The notes below the pieces were generated by a model. The model did not search any database. It saw only the letters and a list, made by a program, of their open reading frames with translations, and was not told the DNA's origin. From the NCBI RefSeq assembly GCF_042685085.1, contig NZ_JBHUMM010000001.1, positions 62,001-126,000 of the forward strand: a DNA stretch of 64,000 nt, written 5' to 3'. A program made the translations under genes and the position numbers. Positions 16,495 to 23,742 of this stretch are shown piece after piece (position 1 is the stretch's first letter; each line of letters begins with the position of its first letter). The DNA is from Marinicrinis sediminis (GTDB lineage: Bacteria; Bacillota; Bacilli; Paenibacillales; KCTC-33676).

Positions 16495-17406
16495 TCAATC
16501 ATCATGCCGGAACACCTTTACAGGTGATAGTCTGCTGGAGGAGTCAAGCCGAAAGATTCCGATGAACGTATCGGCAGGACCATACACTCTGACTAGCTGA
16601 TCGACAGGCCAGCCCTCGTGATTGGTGATCGGTTTGCGAAGGCCGTCACACAATCGCTCTGCCGTCTGTTGGTCCACATGGGCAGATGGAAAATGCACGA
16701 CTCCCTGATCAGGTGGAAGCAGACACGAGGCGAGTTGGTCAGATTGCACATGCTGCTCCAGTTGCTCCAGTGTGACACAGTCCGCTGTCGTGAACGGACC
16801 GGTACGTGTACGTACCAATTCACTCATCACAGCCGGTACGCCAAGCGACTTGCCAATGTCCACGCACAAGGTGCGAATATAGGTGCCTTTGGAACAGCGG
16901 ACACGAAATTTCAATCTCGGTTCTGCACAGGCAGCGTCATAAGAAAGCAGCTCAATCTGATAAATCCACGCTTTCCTCACCTTGCGTTCCACGGTCTTGC
17001 CCTCCCGGGCCAGTTCATACAATCGCTTGCCATCTACTTTGACAGCGGAATACATCGGTGGTGTCTGCTCAATCTGTCCTTCCATCTCTGTCAATGCACG
17101 TAAGATGGCAGCTTCTTCAATTACCACCGGCTTGTCCGACTTTGCGATCACTTTACCCGTCACATCTTCCGTATCTGTCGCAAACCCCAATATCATTTCC
17201 GCTTCATATTCCTTTGGCAGCTCCTGTATATATTCCACCATTCGGGTTGCGCGTCCTATACACAAAGGAAGCACCCCGGTCACTTGCGGATCAAGTGTAC
17301 CAGTGTGCCCGATTCTGCGAGTGCCTAAAATGCGTCTGGCTCTGGCAACAACATCATGAGATGTCATCCCGGCTGCCTTGTAGATGGGAATAATTCCTTC
17401 AACCAT
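16495..17406 (-). CDS. truB: tRNA pseudouridine-55 synthase
   Basis: Makes the conserved pseudouridine 55 in the T-loop of tRNAs. It has 303 residues. The catalytic aspartate is in RIGHTGTLDPQVTGVLPLCI (about 38-57). KEYEAEMILGFATDTEDVTG, the RCSKGTYIRTLCVDIG motif and a C-terminal PUA-like domain are present. The start is ATG 17406 (MVEGIIPIYKAAGMTSHD), six bases after GGAGAGGG. The 37-residue extension upstream in the open frame lies inside nrnA and is not used. It overlaps nrnA by eight bases. Confidence 0.97.
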   Translation of the reverse strand: MVEGIIPIYKAAGMTSHDVVARARRILGTRRIGHTGTLDPQVTGVLPLCIGRATRMVEYIQELPKEYEAEMILGFATDTEDVTGKVIAKSDKPVVIEEAAILRALTEMEGQIEQTPPMYSAVKVDGKRLYELAREGKTVERKVRKAWIYQIELLSYDAACAEPRLKFRVRCSKGTYIRTLCVDIGKSLGVPAVMSELVRTRTGPFTTADCVTLEQLEQHVQSDQLASCLLPPDQGVVHFPSAHVDQQTAERLCDGLRKPITNHEGWPVDQLVRVYGPADTFIGIFRLDSSSRLSPVKVFRHDD

Positions 17407-18400
17407 ATAAAGCCCTCTCCACTTCTCGAACGACGGATGCAATAGCTTCGGACAGGGGTCCATCCAGTGTTGCGCCAGCAGCCCGTACATGTCCGCCCCC
17501 GCCGAATTGTTGGGCAAGTGCCGCTACATTGGCTTTGCCAGCTGAACGGAAGCTGCATTTCACCGTGCCGTCCTTCATTTCCTTGAAGAGCATACCCACC
17601 TGTACCCCTTCAATATTCCGTGGATAATTGACGATGCCCTCCAAGTCTTCATGATTGGCCTTTGTCTCGCTCATATCTTCCTTCTCGACGATCACCCAGG
17701 CAATATCTTGCTTCGGTGAGAAGGTCAGCGTGTTCAGCGCCCGCTTCAGCAGCTCGACATGCGCAGAAGTGGTGGATTCCAGCAGAATCTCAGCCAGCTC
17801 ACTGGCGCTCGTGCCATAGTCCAGCAGCGTTGCAGCCATTTTCATCACTTTAGAAGAAGTATTGGCATAACGGAATCCGCCCGTGTCTGTCAACAGGCCG
17901 GTATAAATGCAATCTGCCAGTTGCTTGTTCCAGGACAAGGACATGAACGTAATCAAATCATACAGAATTTCCGCTGTCGCGGAGGCGTCTGCGATGACCA
18001 GATTAGCTGTCCCGTACAAATCATTCGTAGGGTGATGGTCAATATTGAGCAACGGAAGTCCGGCTGGAAATCTGGCCGCAACCTCTCCGATTCGCTCAAA
18101 ATCAGCACAATCCACGGCAATAATGGCTTGCGCTGCCGGCAATTCAGACAGCAGTTGAGCGTTCACAATGCGATCCGAACCGCATACCTCGTCAAATTTC
18201 TGAGGCACCGCTCCGTCGTTCAACAGCGTGTAGCGTTTGCCCAGCTGATCCAGCATCAGTCCTACTGCGCAGGTCGAACTGGCTGCATCCCCATCCGGGT
18301 GGATATGAGAAACAACCAGAAAGGAATCATGCTGCTGCATAAACTGAGCGGCTTCGCTGAATTGCGCACTGTACGATGAAGTAAGAGAAGGACCGCTCAT
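17399..18400 (-). CDS. nrnA: Oligoribonuclease/pAp phosphatase NrnA (DHH-DHHA1)
   Basis: Degrades very short RNA and removes 3'-phosphoadenosine 5'-phosphate, and in some relatives hydrolyses pApA. It has 333 residues. The N-terminal DHH domain shows VVSHIHPDGDAASSTCAVGL, AVDCADFERIG, the NIDHHPTND motif and TGLLTDTGGFRYANTSS. The C-terminal DHHA1 domain has the glycine run AQQFGGGGHVRAAGA. Its ATG overlaps the rbfA stop by four bases, and its own end overlaps truB by eight, so the trio is translationally coupled. In B. subtilis nrnA is elsewhere; the rbfA-nrnA-truB order is common in other Firmicutes. Confidence 0.95.
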   Translation of the reverse strand: MSGPSLTSSYSAQFSEAAQFMQQHDSFLVVSHIHPDGDAASSTCAVGLMLDQLGKRYTLLNDGAVPQKFDEVCGSDRIVNAQLLSELPAAQAIIAVDCADFERIGEVAARFPAGLPLLNIDHHPTNDLYGTANLVIADASATAEILYDLITFMSLSWNKQLADCIYTGLLTDTGGFRYANTSSKVMKMAATLLDYGTSASELAEILLESTTSAHVELLKRALNTLTFSPKQDIAWVIVEKEDMSETKANHEDLEGIVNYPRNIEGVQVGMLFKEMKDGTVKCSFRSAGKANVAALAQQFGGGGHVRAAGATLDGPLSEAIASVVREVERALYG

Positions 18401-18753
18401 AGGCGATCGTCCTTCTCGTTGATTTCCTGCAGCAACGCCTCGATGCGGCTTCCATACTCTATCGAGCTGTCAAAACGGAATTCAATTACCGGTGTATGTC
18501 GCAGTCGCACACGTTTGCCAATCTCCGAACGCAGAAAGCCTTTTGCGTGATCCAGTGCCTTCAGGGTTGCGGCAATCTGCTCATCTTTTCCAAGAACAGA
18601 GAGGTACACGCGTGCCAGTGAGAGATCATTCGTCACTTCAACGCCTGTCACAGTAATAAACCCGACTCTCGGATCTTTGAGCTCTGTCTGGATCAGCATA
18701 CTCAGTTCTTTCTTGATCTGCTCGCCTACCCGTCCTACTCGATTTTTGGCCAT
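18397..18753 (-). CDS. rbfA: 30S ribosome-binding factor A
   Basis: A small-subunit maturation factor needed for 16S 5'-end processing and cold adaptation. It has 118 residues, a single KH-like fold. Family features are RVGRVGEQIKKELSMLIQTE at the N-terminus, DPRVGFITVTGVEVTNDLS, the SVLGKDEQIAATLKAL segment and RLRHTPVIEFRFDSSIEYG. The start ATG follows GAGGTGATGAG. It lies 38 bases after infB; the ylxP gene found between them in B. subtilis is missing. It overlaps nrnA by four bases. Confidence 0.96.
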   Translation of the reverse strand: MAKNRVGRVGEQIKKELSMLIQTELKDPRVGFITVTGVEVTNDLSLARVYLSVLGKDEQIAATLKALDHAKGFLRSEIGKRVRLRHTPVIEFRFDSSIEYGSRIEALLQEINEKDDRL

Positions 18754-18791
18754 TTCTCATCACCTCTTATCTGTTGACACATCCGATAGTC

Positions 18792-21230
18792 TTATCGCTC
18801 TATTTGCTCCATCACAAATGCTTCGAAGATATCTCCTTCTTTAAGGTCATTAAAGTTTTTGACAGAGATTCCGCATTCGTAACCTTGTGCCACTTCCTTG
18901 GCATCATCCTTGAAGCGTTTCAGGGCATCGATTTCGCCCTCGTATACGACAATGCCGTCACGGATTACACGCAATTGACCATTACGGGTAATCTTGCCGC
19001 TTGTGACCATACAGCCTGCAACGGTCCCAACACGACTGATCTTGAACACATTGCGGACTTCAGCCTGACCGGTGACAACTTCCTTGAATTCCGGATCCAG
19101 CATCCCTTTCATCGCCTGTTCAATTTCCTCGATGACGTTGTAAATGATGCGGTGCAGACGGATATCCACTTTTTCTTGTTCTGCTGTCGTTTTGGCAGCC
19201 GGCTCCGGTCTGACATTGAAGCCGATGATGATGGCGTTGGAAGCAGATGCCAAGATGATATCCGATTCCGTAATCGCCCCGACACCGGTATGAATAATTT
19301 TAACGCGAACGCCTTCCACATCAATTTTCTCCAGAGAGCCTTTCAATGCTTCAGCCGAGCCCTGCACGTCTGCCTTGATGATGACGTAAAGGTCTTTCAT
19401 TTCGCCTTCTTTGATATGCTTGTAGAGATCATCCAGGGTGACACGAGAACTTGCGTTCAGCTCACTCTGTCTCAAGTTGATGGCACGTTTGTCAGAGATT
19501 TCTCTCGCCTTGCGCTCATCTTCAAATCCAATCAGGCGATCACCAGCCTGTGGCACTTCCGTTAATCCGGTAATTTCAACCGGCGTAGATGGCCCCGCAT
19601 CTTTCAGACGACGGCCCTTGTCACTAACCATAGCCCGAACACGTCCGAAGCATACGCCAGCGACAAACGGATCTCCAACACGCAAGGTTCCTTCCTGAAC
19701 GAGAATACGGGCAACCGGCCCTTTTCCTTTATCCAGTTCGGCTTCGAGAACTGTCGCTCGTGCTTCCTTGTCCGGGTTGGCTTTGTATTCCTGAACTTCT
19801 GCCACGAGCAAGATCATCTCCAGCAGTTCCTCCAGGTTCATCCGGTTTTTAGCCGAGATATTCACAAAGATCGTATCTCCGCCCCACTCTTCCGGGACAA
19901 GCTCATACTCTGTAAGTTCCTGCTTGATCCGATCGGGATTCGCGTCCGGCTTATCAATTTTATTCACGGCCACGATGATCGGCACATTTGCTGCCTTGGC
20001 GTGGTTGATCGCTTCAATCGTTTGGGGCATAACGCCGTCATCCGCAGCGACGACCAGAATCGTAATATCCGTCACCTTGGAACCGCGTGCACGCATCGTC
20101 GTGAACGCTTCATGACCTGGTGTATCCAGGAACGTAATTTTTTTCTGGTTCACTTCTACCTGATAGGCACCGATATGCTGCGTAATACCGCCTGCTTCTC
20201 CTTCGGTGACATTGGATTTGCGAATGGCATCCAGCAAGGTTGTTTTCCCGTGGTCAACGTGACCCATGATGGTGACAACTGGCGGGCGATCCTGCATTTT
20301 ATCCGCTTCATCGGCTTTTTCAACGATTTCGAACGGATCTTCTTCCACAGGCAGCTTCAACTCAATCTCAATGTTGTACTCTTGGGTAATCAGCTGAATG
20401 GTATCGAGATCGATTTCCTGGTTAATCGTCGCCATGACACCCAGGAACATCAGTTTCTTGATAATCTCTGACGCGTCCTTGTGAAGGAGCTTCGCAAGAT
20501 CTCCGACCGTCATCTCACCACGGACAATGACTTTTTTCGGAGTGTTGTCAATTTTCTCTTTTGGCGGCAGGTTGCGGTTCTGGTAGCGACCTTTTCCTTT
20601 GCCGCCTTTGCCACCTCGATTTCCGCCCGTGCGGAAATTGCTGGCTTTGTTATCGTCAAAACGTTTGTTGTTTGCTTTGTTCTTCTTCGTCGTTTTCCCT
20701 TTACTCGCGTCCAAATCAGCCTGATTGCGATGCTCTGTACGGCTGCCGGCAGCATTTGTGGTTTCGTTGCGCTTGCCAGCAGCAGACGGATTGGTCTGTC
20801 CGCCCTGTCCAGATTGATTTCTCGGGGCCGGCTTGCTAGCACCTGCAGCGGCAGAAGGTCTCGGAGACGGTTTCTGCTGGGAACGGGATGCTCCCTGCTG
20901 GTTACGAGTGTCTTGACTTCTCGCATTCTGCTGTCTCTGTGGACGAGCTTGCTGTGATGATGGATTCGACGTTTCTTTCTTGTTTTGCACGGATGCGACC
21001 GCCTCACTCTTCTGTACGTTAGATTTTGCCTGTTCATCCCGCTTTGCCGCAGCATTATTTTTCAGTTTCTTGAAAAACTGCTCGACTTTATTAATCGCGT
21101 CCGTTTCCATTACGCTCATATGGTTGTTCACAGGAATCTCTAATCGTTTCATGATGGTAATGATTTCTTTACTACTCATATTCATTGATTTTGCATATTC
21201 GTAAACCCTTTGTTTTTCGTTTTTACTCAA
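18792..21230 (-). CDS. infB: Translation initiation factor IF-2
   Basis: A GTPase that places initiator fMet-tRNA on the ribosome and promotes subunit joining. It has 812 residues. An N-terminal IF2 helical domain (KQRVYEYAKSMNMSSKEIIT) is followed by a long Gln/Asn/Ser/Lys-rich disordered linker (about 65-215). A second IF2_N domain (GDLAKLLHKDASEIIKKLMF) comes next. The G domain starts near 315 (GHVDHGKTTLLDAIR, DTPGHEAFTTMRARG, NKIDKPDANPDR), and domains II to IV follow to the C-terminus. I place the start at TTG 21230 (MSKNEKQRVYEYAKSMN), six bases after GGAGGTGG. It overlaps ylxQ by eight bases. The order nusA-ylxR-ylxQ-infB is typical. Confidence 0.96.
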   Translation of the reverse strand: MSKNEKQRVYEYAKSMNMSSKEIITIMKRLEIPVNNHMSVMETDAINKVEQFFKKLKNNAAAKRDEQAKSNVQKSEAVASVQNKKETSNPSSQQARPQRQQNARSQDTRNQQGASRSQQKPSPRPSAAAGASKPAPRNQSGQGGQTNPSAAGKRNETTNAAGSRTEHRNQADLDASKGKTTKKNKANNKRFDDNKASNFRTGGNRGGKGGKGKGRYQNRNLPPKEKIDNTPKKVIVRGEMTVGDLAKLLHKDASEIIKKLMFLGVMATINQEIDLDTIQLITQEYNIEIELKLPVEEDPFEIVEKADEADKMQDRPPVVTIMGHVDHGKTTLLDAIRKSNVTEGEAGGITQHIGAYQVEVNQKKITFLDTPGHEAFTTMRARGSKVTDITILVVAADDGVMPQTIEAINHAKAANVPIIVAVNKIDKPDANPDRIKQELTEYELVPEEWGGDTIFVNISAKNRMNLEELLEMILLVAEVQEYKANPDKEARATVLEAELDKGKGPVARILVQEGTLRVGDPFVAGVCFGRVRAMVSDKGRRLKDAGPSTPVEITGLTEVPQAGDRLIGFEDERKAREISDKRAINLRQSELNASSRVTLDDLYKHIKEGEMKDLYVIIKADVQGSAEALKGSLEKIDVEGVRVKIIHTGVGAITESDIILASASNAIIIGFNVRPEPAAKTTAEQEKVDIRLHRIIYNVIEEIEQAMKGMLDPEFKEVVTGQAEVRNVFKISRVGTVAGCMVTSGKITRNGQLRVIRDGIVVYEGEIDALKRFKDDAKEVAQGYECGISVKNFNDLKEGDIFEAFVMEQIER

Positions 21231-21549
21231 TACCGTCCACCTCCGTGTTTTGTTTCGCACTCTCCTCAATGATTCGGGCAAACCCCTCGTCTGTGACGGC
21301 TACTACAACTCTGAGATCTTTACCCGTACAATGCCCCAGCGTATAGCGATCCAGCACTTCAATGAGCGGGACCTCATAGCTGTTGCATTTATCGCGATAC
21401 TTTTTGCGTGTATTGTCAGAAGCATCCGTCGCTACAATCACGAGCTTGGCTTCCTGGCTGCGAACCGCCTTGAGCACACCCTCATCGCCTGCCACCAGCT
21501 TGCCTGCGCGTTGGCAAAGGCCGATTCGAGACTGCAATTTATCCTTCAT
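21223..21549 (-). CDS. ylxQ: YlxQ, L7Ae-family RNA-binding protein
   Basis: A 108-residue protein of the L7Ae/L30e family (also called RplGA in B. subtilis), expected to bind kink-turn RNA. Typical features are the opening DKLQSRIGLCQRAGKLVAGD, the central KLVIVATDASDNTRKKYRDKC and the region YEVPLIEVLDRYTLGHCTGK. Its role in the cell is unclear. The start is ATG 21549 (MKDKLQSR); the in-frame extension upstream lies inside ylxR and is not used. It overlaps ylxR by 11 bases and infB by 8, in the middle of the nusA-infB operon. Confidence 0.92.
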   Translation of the reverse strand: MKDKLQSRIGLCQRAGKLVAGDEGVLKAVRSQEAKLVIVATDASDNTRKKYRDKCNSYEVPLIEVLDRYTLGHCTGKDLRVVVAVTDEGFARIIEESAKQNTEVDGIE

Positions 21550-21853
21550 TGGATTCGCCCGCTTCCCTCGCACAATGAACCGTTCTTCGGCTTTCCCGGA
21601 TTTCAGCTTCCATCGACGTATAGGTCTCGTTCGAGATGGAAACCTCCAGTGCCCGTTCAACGCCCCGGTTTTTCTGGACCAGTCTGATACTGTCCACCGA
21701 ACCGCAAATATAGGCGCCGCGCCCTGACTGCTTTCCGGTAAAATCCAAGCAAATGTCCGATTCCGGCGTCTTGACGATCCGAATCAATTCTTTTTTGGGC
21801 AACATCGCCTGACAGGCCACACATTTACGCAAAGGAATTCGCTTTTGTTTCAT
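21539..21853 (-). CDS. ylxR: YlxR (RnpM) nucleic-acid-binding protein
   Basis: A DUF448-family protein of 104 residues. The conserved CVACQAMLPKKELIRIV motif is at 11-27, and the GRGAYICGS motif near 45-53. The family has been reported in B. subtilis to bind and modulate RNase P (RnpM), and the fold binds nucleic acid. The C-terminal about 25 residues are longer than the usual about 90-residue family member and overlap the start of ylxQ. It lies 31 bases after nusA. The start ATG follows AAGGAGGGG. Confidence 0.93.
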   Translation of the reverse strand: MKQKRIPLRKCVACQAMLPKKELIRIVKTPESDICLDFTGKQSGRGAYICGSVDSIRLVQKNRGVERALEVSISNETYTSMEAEIRESRRTVHCAREAGESNEG

Positions 21854-21883
21854 TCTGAACCCCTCCTTACAACATGAACCGAT

Positions 21884-23035
21884 TTAGCTGCGATCTATAT
21901 CAAACTCTTCGCTGTCCAAGTTCTCGTTCTCAAATTCTTCCACTGTCTCTTCCAGCAAATCGGTCTCATTTTCTTCCGGCTCATCCATATCGCCATAGGC
22001 TTCTGCCGCTTGGCTCTCGCTCTTGATATCGATTTTCCATCCTGTCAGTTTGGCTGCCAGTCTGGCGTTCTGCCCCTTGATGCCAATCGCCAGGGACAAT
22101 TGATGATCGGGTACGATCACCCGTGCCATCTTCTCCTGTTCCCTCACTTCCACATGCATGACCTTGGAAGGACTCAGCGAATTCGCCACGTATTCCTCCA
22201 CGTCTTCAGACCAGCGAACGATATCAATCTTCTCGCCATTGAGCTCATTTACAATCGTCTGAACACGAGAGCCTTTCTGTCCTACGCAGGAACCGACCGG
22301 ATCGACGTCCGGATTCTCTGAGTACACCGCGATTTTAGAACGATAGCCAGCCTCGCGTGCGACGGAGCGGATTTCAACGATGCCGTCATAAATTTCCGGC
22401 ACCTCCAGCTCAAACAAGCGCTTGAGCAGGCCGGGATGTGTGCGCGACAAGAAAATCTGAGGTCCTTTCGTCGTATTCTCCACCTTCGTTATGTAGGCTT
22501 TAATCCGATCGCTCTGACCAATCTTGTCATTGGGCATGACTTCGTTCATCGGCAGCAGTGCTTCCACTTTGCCGAGATCCACATAAAAATTGCGCGGGTC
22601 CACCCGCTGTACAATCCCGTTAATAATATCTTCTTCCTTGTCGATATAGGCATTGTAGATCAGCCCGCGTTCCGCTTCGCGAATCCGCTGCGTAACCACC
22701 TGTTTGGCTGTCTGGGCAGCAATACGTCCGAAATCTCTCGGCGTCACTTCAATCTCCACAATATCGTCCAGGTGGAAGTTCCCGTTCATCTCATGGGCCG
22801 CCTCAAGTGAAATCTCCAGTCTCGGGTCCAGCACTTCCTCCACTACGGTCTTGCGTGCATAAACCTTGATCACGCCAGTCTGGCGATTAATATCCACTCT
22901 CACATTTGCGGCTGTATTGAAATTACGCTTGTAGCTAGAAATCAGGGCAGCCTCAATCGCCTCAATCAAGATATCCTTGCTGATCCCTTTATCTCGTTCA
23001 ATCTCATGCAACGCTTCAATGAAATCTGTGTTCAT
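21884..23035 (-). CDS. nusA: Transcription termination/antitermination factor NusA
   Basis: Binds RNA polymerase and nascent RNA, stimulating pausing and intrinsic termination. It has 383 residues. The N-terminal polymerase-binding domain is about 1-125 (GISKDILIEAIEAALISSYK). The S1 domain is about 130-200 (GIVQRVDPRNFYVDLGKVEA), and KH1 and KH2 follow (DPVGSCVGQKGSRVQTIVNE; LSLAIGIKGQNARLAAKLTG). A short acidic tail ends the protein. The start is ATG 23035 (MNTDFIEALHEIERDKG), aligned with other NusA proteins. The GGAGG site is 12 bases away, a long spacer. It is the second gene of the operon, after rimP. Control by the leader hairpin upstream of rimP is likely. Confidence 0.97.
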   Translation of the reverse strand: MNTDFIEALHEIERDKGISKDILIEAIEAALISSYKRNFNTAANVRVDINRQTGVIKVYARKTVVEEVLDPRLEISLEAAHEMNGNFHLDDIVEIEVTPRDFGRIAAQTAKQVVTQRIREAERGLIYNAYIDKEEDIINGIVQRVDPRNFYVDLGKVEALLPMNEVMPNDKIGQSDRIKAYITKVENTTKGPQIFLSRTHPGLLKRLFELEVPEIYDGIVEIRSVAREAGYRSKIAVYSENPDVDPVGSCVGQKGSRVQTIVNELNGEKIDIVRWSEDVEEYVANSLSPSKVMHVEVREQEKMARVIVPDHQLSLAIGIKGQNARLAAKLTGWKIDIKSESQAAEAYGDMDEPEENETDLLEETVEEFENENLDSEEFDIDRS

Positions 23036-23101
23036 AAATAAAACCGTCCTCCTCTCAATATGTGACACCTTGTTTGCTACTTGCTATGCTTGCCGCTTAA
23101 C

Positions 23102-23575
23102 CTAGAACTCGATGGCGAGTCGGGCTTTTGCCACTTTGGCTTGCGGAATCTCCACCTTTTGCTTTTTTTGCTTTACTTTGATCTCCACCGTTACGAATTG
23201 ATCATCATAAGCGAGCAGTGTACCTTCAAATTCCTTGGATCCGTCTATAGGTTCATACGTAGTAATGTTGACATATTTTCCGATGGATCTTTCAAAATCT
23301 TTCGGCTTTTTCAGCGGTCTCTCCGCACCCGGTGAGGAAACCTCCAAAAAATAGGCTTCAGTAATCGGATCTTTCTCATCCAGCTTGGCACTGATATATT
23401 CACTGATCCGCCCGCATTCCTCAATATCAATCCCGTTTTCTTTATCGACAAAGATTCGAAGGAATCGATTCGCACCTTCTTTGACATATTCGATGTCAAC
23501 CAGTTCAAATCCGTTCTCGTCCAAATAAGGCTGAATCATCGCTTCTACTACTTCTTTGATCGAATGTTGACCCAC
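23102..23575 (-). CDS. rimP: Ribosome maturation factor RimP
   Basis: Needed for assembly of the 30S subunit. It has 157 residues in two domains. The N-terminal half shows the family pattern ENGFELVDIEYVKEGANRFL and VDKENGIDIEECGRISEYIS, then LEVSSPGAERPLKKPKDFE. The C-terminal SH3-like half has TTYEPIDGSKEFEGTLLAYD. The start is read as GTG 23575 (MGQHSIKEVVEAMIQPYL), ten bases after GGGGG. The open frame continues upstream into the leader hairpin without similarity. It is the first gene of the rimP-nusA-infB operon, about 100 bases downstream of a strong promoter. Confidence 0.95.
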   Translation of the reverse strand: MGQHSIKEVVEAMIQPYLDENGFELVDIEYVKEGANRFLRIFVDKENGIDIEECGRISEYISAKLDEKDPITEAYFLEVSSPGAERPLKKPKDFERSIGKYVNITTYEPIDGSKEFEGTLLAYDDQFVTVEIKVKQKKQKVEIPQAKVAKARLAIEF

Positions 23576-23621
23576 TGGATGTCGGCCCCCTTCATCTGGA
23601 TAATGACTCCTTGTTTTTCGG

Positions 23622-23655
23622 CAAAAGAGAAGAGTGGGTTTCCCCACTCTCTTCT
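23622..23655 (-). terminator. Hairpin with short T tract in the rimP-nusA leader (candidate attenuator)
   Basis: On the minus strand AGAAGAGAGTGGG, loop GAAA, CCCACTCTTCTCT make a 13-pair stem with at most a small irregularity, followed by only TTTT then GCC. It lies downstream of the strong promoter at 23680-23708 and upstream of rimP, so it is transcribed as leader RNA (about +18 to +47). It could also stop polC transcripts. The weak T tract is what a NusA-dependent terminator would have. Confidence 0.8.
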
Positions 23656-23679
23656 AAGGCACATGTAGTTCTAATTGAG

Positions 23680-23708
23680 ATTATAACATAGCATACAATC
23701 TCTTACAA
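23680..23708 (-). promoter_or_regulatory. Sigma-A promoter of the rimP-nusA-infB operon
   Basis: TTGTAA (23708-23703), a 17-base spacer and a perfect TATAAT (23685-23680) on the minus strand, between the polC stop and the leader hairpin. The predicted transcript start is near 23673, about 98 bases before the rimP start. Confidence 0.8.
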
Positions 23709-23742
23709 GGGGAGGGGCCCCCGCTACAGGCTTCTAACCGGA

